Shown piece after piece: positions 4,798 to 8,149 of a stretch of DNA of 8,149 bases. The position numbers and the translations under genes were made by a program. The stretch lies in NCBI GenBank assembly GCA_035529715.1, contig DATKWF010000078.1, positions 1-8,149 of the forward strand. The letters are read 5' to 3'. The DNA is from DATKWF01 sp035529715. Lineage in GTDB: Bacteria; Chloroflexota; Dehalococcoidia; Dehalococcoidales; RBG-16-60-22. The notes under the pieces are model-generated. The model was not told the DNA's origin and ran no database searches. It worked only from the letters and a program-made list of their open reading frames with translations. Position 1 is the first letter of the stretch, and every line of letters begins with the position of its first letter.

Positions 4798-6150
4798 ATG
4801 GAAAACCTGAAAGAGAGCCTGATTGCCAGAATCTGGCAGTGCCAGTTGCTGGATAGAAGCAGACTGGTTACTGAAGACGGTGAGCCAATAAGTGTAATCT
4901 ACCCGGGAAGAATTAATGATGACCGTGGTGCTGATTTTCGGGATGCGGTTATCAGTACCCGCCATGGGTTAAGGAAAGGGGACGTAGAAGTCCACATTAA
5001 ATCAAGCGACTGGCGAGCTCACCGCCACCACCGGGACTCGAACTATAACCGGGTAATCCTGCACGTGGTGATGTGGCATGATTCCGGAGTAACTACTCAT
5101 CTCCAGAGTGGTGGGGAAACCTCTGTTCTGGCGCTGCGCAAGTACATAAAAACGCCATACAATCAGTGGAACAACCTGGCGGGTACTCCAGCAAGTTCCA
5201 GTCTGCCCTGCCATCGGGCTGTGGAACGTCTGGAAACGAGTATTATCACTGAGTTTTTGGATAATGGTGGGGAGGAGCGCTTCCTGACCAAAGCCGACAA
5301 GTTTCAAACTGATTTAGCCCAAATGACACCGAGCCAGTCCCTCTACCAGGGGATAATGGGTGCCCTGGGTTATGCCAAGAACAAGCTACCCTGCTTTGAG
5401 CTGGCACGCCGGTTGCCGCTTCAGGCCCTGGAGGCTCTGAATCAGGACAGGCTGTCGGATGAAGATTACCTTGCCCGGCAGCAAGCCTGGCTACTGGGTA
5501 CTGCCGGTCTGCTGCCGTCACAGTGCCCTGATTGGTACCGGTGGGGCGTGTCAGATGATAGATGGGCGGAAAGGCTGGAAAATTTATGGGTTTCTTCCCG
5601 GCATGGTGAGGTAATGTCGGTAAATGACTGGCATCTGTTTAAGGTCAGGCCGAACAATTTTCCTGTCCGGCGCCTGGTGGCTATGAGTTACCTCGCCCTG
5701 AGCTACCGGGAACAGGGAATATTTGAAGGTGTGGTTAATAAGATAAAAGAGGCACCGATAAACAAGGGTAACCGTGAATTAGAAAAAGCGCTGCTGATAA
5801 CCACCAATGGTTACTGGGCAAGCCATTGGGCTCTTGGCTGTAACTGCCGGATGGGAATCCCCACCCTTCTCGGTAGTCGTCGGGCGGCTGACATTGTGGT
5901 AAACGTGCTGCTACCTTTCACTTTCGCCTGGAGCCGGTTTACCTCTCAGCCGGAGCTTGCCAGAAAAGCGTTTGAACTTTATTGCCACTACCCCAGGCTG
6001 GAAGTAAATACGGTGGAAAGACACATGAGCCATCAGCTCGGGCTGAATAGTGACCTGGTCAGCTCGGCTCAGCGACAGCAGGGGCTAATCCACATCTATA
6101 ATACTCTGTGCTCGCAGGGCGATTGTCAACGCTGTCCCTTTGGAGGTTGA
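4798..6150 (+). CDS. DUF2851 family protein of unknown function
   Basis: The 450-residue protein matches DUF2851 in size and motifs. The N-terminal block has RGADF (43-47), GDVEVH (61-66), SSDWRAH (69-75) and VILHVVMW (86-93). The middle has RPNNFPVRRL (284-293), and the C-terminal part has CNC (348-350), NVLLPF (369-374) and a Cys cluster C438-X4-C443-X2-C446 at the very end. The Asp46, Glu64-X-His66 and Lys68 pattern resembles a PD-(D/E)XK nuclease core, and the Cys cluster could bind zinc or an iron-sulfur cluster. Both are inferences, since the family has no established function known to me. There are no signal peptide or membrane segments. The ribosome binding site AGGAG (4784-4788) precedes ATG 4798. 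It is transcribed from P2 behind the DUF72 remnant and ends five bases from the convergent PEBP gene. Confidence 0.85.
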   Translation: MENLKESLIARIWQCQLLDRSRLVTEDGEPISVIYPGRINDDRGADFRDAVISTRHGLRKGDVEVHIKSSDWRAHRHHRDSNYNRVILHVVMWHDSGVTTHLQSGGETSVLALRKYIKTPYNQWNNLAGTPASSSLPCHRAVERLETSIITEFLDNGGEERFLTKADKFQTDLAQMTPSQSLYQGIMGALGYAKNKLPCFELARRLPLQALEALNQDRLSDEDYLARQQAWLLGTAGLLPSQCPDWYRWGVSDDRWAERLENLWVSSRHGEVMSVNDWHLFKVRPNNFPVRRLVAMSYLALSYREQGIFEGVVNKIKEAPINKGNRELEKALLITTNGYWASHWALGCNCRMGIPTLLGSRRAADIVVNVLLPFTFAWSRFTSQPELARKAFELYCHYPRLEVNTVERHMSHQLGLNSDLVSSAQRQQGLIHIYNTLCSQGDCQRCPFGG

Positions 6151-6155
6151 TTGGG

Positions 6156-6749
6156 CTACCGCTGGTAGGTGCCGGTGAGTTGACCCTGAGCCAGTACGTG
6201 CCCCGACATCACCTCAAGAACCTGCTTCCTGGTAGCGCCCGACTTTAAGTCCAGAGCCTGGTCCAGCGAGTAGAGGGTAAATCGGTAGCGGTGTGGAGAG
6301 CCTGGCGGCGGGCAGGGACCCCTGTAGCCGATTTTGTCAAAGTCGTTCTTACCCTGTAAAGCGCCGTTAGCTAGCTGCGGCTTGGTTGGAACAGCTTCTG
6401 GCAATTCACGGCTATCGGCAGGCAGGTTGAATAAGACCCAGTGAGTGAACACACCGACCGGGGCATCCGGGTCATAAACTATCAGGGCGAAGGACCGGGT
6501 GCCAGACGGGGGTTCGCTCCAGGCCAGCGGTGGCGAAATATCCTGTCCCTGGCAACTATACTGAGCCGGGATGCTTTCTCCCTCTTGAAATGCGGTACTG
6601 GATACATATAATGCCATTTCCACCTCCTTTGGCGCCACCGGTGCCTCCGGCCCACAGGCAACAAGAAGTAGAGCCATAAGGCTGAGCAGCGTCAGCCACA
6701 AAGCAACCTGCCTCGTGATGTAAGCTGAGCCTGCATATTGGGTTTTCAT
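6156..6749 (-). CDS. YbhB/YbcL-type PEBP (Raf kinase inhibitor-like) lipoprotein
   Basis: This is a phosphatidylethanolamine-binding-protein fold. Residues 1-32 are a signal peptide with a basic Arg14, a hydrophobic core and lipobox LVAC ending at Cys32, so the protein should be a lipid-anchored extracytoplasmic protein. The PEBP body starts near 45. It contains SPPLAWSEPP (72-81), the ligand-pocket DPDAP (93-97), HWVLFNLP (103-110) and GYRGPCPPPG with His153 (141-153). The bacterial function is poorly defined, and small anionic ligand binding is known only for the fold. It has 197 residues, about 40 more than cytosolic YbhB, which is explained by the leader. The ATG at 6749 lies three bases past the HAD stop and lacks a clear Shine-Dalgarno, so translation probably depends on coupling. 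An internal start at Met45 has an excellent one. Confidence 0.9.
   Translation of the reverse strand: MKTQYAGSAYITRQVALWLTLLSLMALLLVACGPEAPVAPKEVEMALYVSSTAFQEGESIPAQYSCQGQDISPPLAWSEPPSGTRSFALIVYDPDAPVGVFTHWVLFNLPADSRELPEAVPTKPQLANGALQGKNDFDKIGYRGPCPPPGSPHRYRFTLYSLDQALDLKSGATRKQVLEVMSGHVLAQGQLTGTYQR
6620..6630 (-). promoter_or_regulatory. Internal Shine-Dalgarno for a possible cytosolic PEBP form
   Basis: On the minus strand AAAGGAGGTGG is followed by AA and an in-frame ATG (6617-6615, Met45). This is a near-complete anti-Shine-Dalgarno match with ideal spacing. The resulting 153-residue protein would have the normal length of cytosolic YbhB/YbcL proteins and no lipobox. The same bases also encode Lys-Glu-Val-Glu, so the match could be chance. 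Confidence 0.5.
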
Positions 6750-6752
6750 GGT

Positions 6753-7448
6753 TCACAAGTGTTCTACCAGCTGGGTAAGACTCCGGATCCGCGGGCAGTC
6801 GGTAGTCTCTTCAAAATAGCCGTTGCGGTCCAGAAGCACGCCCTTCATACCGGCTTTGCTGGCGCCGACAACATCAACCTGGTACTGGTCACCAACATAT
6901 ATCGCTTCTTGAGCTGGCATGCCAGCTTGTCTTAGTGCCTCCTGAAATATTTCTGGATGTGGCTTATTAAAACCCGCATCCTGTGAGGTTACCACCACCT
7001 GAAGTAATGGTTTTACCCCCAGCTTGTTCAGGAGCGAGGTTATATCACGGTCAACATTTGAAATTAGCCCCAGGATTAAATTTCTGCCCTTTAAGTCGGT
7101 CAGGGTGGGCATGACATCGTCAAAAAGTACCAGTTTGTAATCCATCTTGTGCATATTGCCCATCAACTTAAAAATAAGCTGTTCATCAGCCTTTATCCCT
7201 GCCTCTTTGAGCAATATCTTTTCATATTGAACCCATACCGCCATCTGTTCTTCCTTGGGCCGCTTGGTTAGTGAAGAACGGACAAGTTCCTGGTAGATAA
7301 ATTCGTCAGCGATAACCAGAGGTCGCTGAAAGACCTCGGGGCTTGCCTCAATGCCAAATTCCTTGAGTGCCCTTGCCTGGAGTTCTTCGCGGGGAGGGTC
7401 ATAGCGAACCAGAGTATGATAGAGGTCGAAAAAGACTGCTTTAATCAT
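6753..7448 (-). CDS. HAD superfamily hydrolase, subfamily IA-like
   Basis: The 231-residue protein has the HAD core and an inserted helical cap (about 15-100). Motif I is FFDLYHTLV with nucleophile Asp8 and Thr12. Motif II is ISN with Ser130, motif III NKPHPEIF with Lys162, and motif IV GDQYQVD with Asp187 and Asp192. The residue two places after the nucleophile is Tyr10. Phosphatases normally have Asp here as general acid, while 2-haloacid dehalogenases have Tyr or similar. Motif IV with two Asp is phosphatase-like, which makes the chemistry ambiguous. A phosphatase with altered acid catalysis or another phosphoryl-group enzyme is possible, and the substrate is unknown. The ATG at 7448 has GTGAG upstream. 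It is the first gene of a two-gene unit with the PEBP lipoprotein, three bases apart, and diverges from the dUTPase gene. Confidence 0.88.
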   Translation of the reverse strand: MIKAVFFDLYHTLVRYDPPREELQARALKEFGIEASPEVFQRPLVIADEFIYQELVRSSLTKRPKEEQMAVWVQYEKILLKEAGIKADEQLIFKLMGNMHKMDYKLVLFDDVMPTLTDLKGRNLILGLISNVDRDITSLLNKLGVKPLLQVVVTSQDAGFNKPHPEIFQEALRQAGMPAQEAIYVGDQYQVDVVGASKAGMKGVLLDRNGYFEETTDCPRIRSLTQLVEHL

Positions 7449-7464
7449 TTAACTCACTTTCCTT

Positions 7465-7493
7465 TCTATATGAAACAATACCATTGTAGTCAA
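7465..7493 (-). promoter_or_regulatory. Promoter of the HAD-PEBP unit
   Basis: On the minus strand, TTGACT (7493 to 7488) and TATAGA (7470 to 7465) are 17 bases apart. The predicted start near 7458 gives a leader of only about 10 bases. A small inverted repeat, ACAAT (7475-7479) and ATTGT (7483-7487), lies within the spacer and could be an operator, but it is short. Confidence 0.6.
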
Positions 7494-7529
7494 AGCAATT
7501 CGGTCTGTAAAGGAATGATAGTTTATTTA

Positions 7530-7558
7530 TTGTCGGCAAAGTCCTGAACTGGTATGAT
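7530..7558 (+). promoter_or_regulatory. Promoter of the dUTPase gene, extended -10
   Basis: TTGTCG (7530-7535) and TATGAT (7553-7558) are 17 bases apart, and TGG immediately before the -10 box gives an extended -10 element. Transcription from about 7565 leaves a leader of about 22 bases with ribosome binding site AAAGGAA (7574-7580) before ATG 7587. Confidence 0.7.
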
Positions 7559-7586
7559 TGACAAGTAGTTAGTAAAGGAACTAAAG

Positions 7587-8099
7587 ATGGCAGCTATCCT
7601 GTCCAGGGCAGATATCCAAAAATTATTAAAAAAAGAGCCACCGCTGATCGAAGGGCTGGTTAACCCCGAAGAGCAGGTACAGCCCAACGGTGTTGACCTT
7701 ACCCTGCGTGAGGTGGCTATGCTACAGTCGCCGGGGAAAATAGCCGTGGCCAACAGCCAGAGGGTGGTTTCCGATTTATCTCCGCTGGTTTTTGACGGGC
7801 TGGGTTTTATTGACCTGGTGCCCGGTGTTTACAGCATTACCTATAACGAGATTGTCCATATGCCCAATGATGTCATGGCACTGGCTACGCCGAGGTCCAG
7901 CCTGCTCCGCTGTGGCGTGACGGTGAACACGGCGGTATGGGATGCCGGTTACTCGGGCCGTTCACAGTCACTTATGGTGGTCTATAATCCGCAGGGGTTT
8001 CGTGTACAGAGAAACGCCAGAATCATTCAGCTGGTTTTCTTACAGCTAAGTGGGGAGACGGAAGGCTACCAGGGAGCCTATCAGGGAGAGAACATATAG
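7587..8099 (+). CDS. dut: dUTPase-like enzyme of the DCD/DUT trimeric family
   Basis: This family keeps uracil out of DNA by hydrolysing dUTP to dUMP and pyrophosphate, or by deaminating dCTP. The 170-residue protein shows QPNGVDLTL (32-40), the phosphate-binding PRSSLLRCGV (102-111), the catalytic-Asp strand VWDAGYSG (117-124), NPQGF (134-138), the nucleotide-gripping RNARIIQLVF (142-151), and a C-terminal YQGAYQGEN (161-169) resembling the tail of archaeal DCD-fold dUTPases. The strand where dCTP deaminases carry the essential Glu (two to five residues before the conserved Asn) reads SLMVVYN and has no Glu. Hydrolysis of dUTP is therefore likelier than deamination, although such proteins are often annotated as dcd. 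The start is set by a good ribosome binding site. The gene stands alone in the window and runs into a hairpin repeat. Confidence 0.88.
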   Translation: MAAILSRADIQKLLKKEPPLIEGLVNPEEQVQPNGVDLTLREVAMLQSPGKIAVANSQRVVSDLSPLVFDGLGFIDLVPGVYSITYNEIVHMPNDVMALATPRSSLLRCGVTVNTAVWDAGYSGRSQSLMVVYNPQGFRVQRNARIIQLVFLQLSGETEGYQGAYQGENI

Positions 8100-8110
8100 G
8101 TTTTATTTAT

Positions 8111-8149
8111 GGTGAACTCACCCCCTATATCCCCCTCTCCGTGATAAGG
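8111..8149 (-). repeat. Intergenic double-hairpin repeat, copy D (cut by window end)
   Basis: Eleven bases after the dUTPase stop, GGTGA begins a sequence with TATATCCCCCTCTCC (8126-8140), then GTGATAAGG. This corresponds to the inverted orientation seen in copy C (TTATCCCCCTCTCC at 1584-1597). The AAGG at the window end looks like the beginning of the opposite arm of the large hairpin. The rest lies outside the window. GGTGA and TCACC at 8111-8115 and 8118-8122 are themselves inverted. Confidence 0.6.

Noticed and set aside
6156..6168. CTACC-GCT-GGTAG inverted repeat between the convergent DUF2851 and PEBP genes
   Set aside because: Only five base pairs, inside the PEBP coding end and without a T-run, so it is not a credible bidirectional terminator.

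Overview
The window looks like a bacterial chromosome segment from a Chloroflexota lineage close to Dehalococcoidia. This is inferred from the style of GroEL, the archaeal-like DCD/DUT-fold protein, the presence of DUF2851 and DUF72 proteins, and intergenic spaces full of pyrimidine/purine hairpin repeats. No rRNA, tRNA or CRISPR array is visible. Several promoters have good sigma-70-type hexamers with exactly 17-bp spacers, and TTG and GTG starts are used alongside ATG.

Layout. Positions 1-267 hold a hairpin repeat and the promoter of an M16 family zinc peptidase (268-1530, +). Positions 1531-2035 are a 505-base gene-free stretch between convergent genes. It holds a hairpin over the peptidase stop codon, an inverted copy of the hairpin repeat with a small ATTGCGAG-type element nested in its apex, a degenerate 37-bp direct repeat, another copy of the hairpin repeat, and the groESL terminator. 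Positions 2036-3972 (-) are the groES-groEL operon. Its promoter and a perfect CIRCE operator (4018-4081) predict heat-shock control by HrcA.

Positions 4230-6150 (+) are the most interesting part. A small XRE-type regulator is followed by a drastically shortened DUF72 gene and an intact DUF2851 gene. The regulator's promoter and the promoter of the following genes have the same geometry: an inverted repeat of the type TACACG-N4-CGTGTA lies between the -35 and -10 boxes in identical register. This suggests that the small protein represses itself and its neighbours. The regulator appears to be translated from a leaderless GTG.

Positions 6156-7448 (-) form a two-gene unit: a HAD hydrolase followed after three bases by a PEBP/YbhB-like lipoprotein. 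The lipoprotein gene carries an ideal internal Shine-Dalgarno that could give a second, cytosolic form. Diverging from this unit is a DCD/DUT family nucleotide enzyme (7587-8099, +), most likely a dUTPase. The window ends inside another copy of the hairpin repeat.

Functionally the region mixes housekeeping (chaperonin, nucleotide pool cleaning, protein processing) with a small self-contained regulatory cassette and repeat-rich intergenic DNA.
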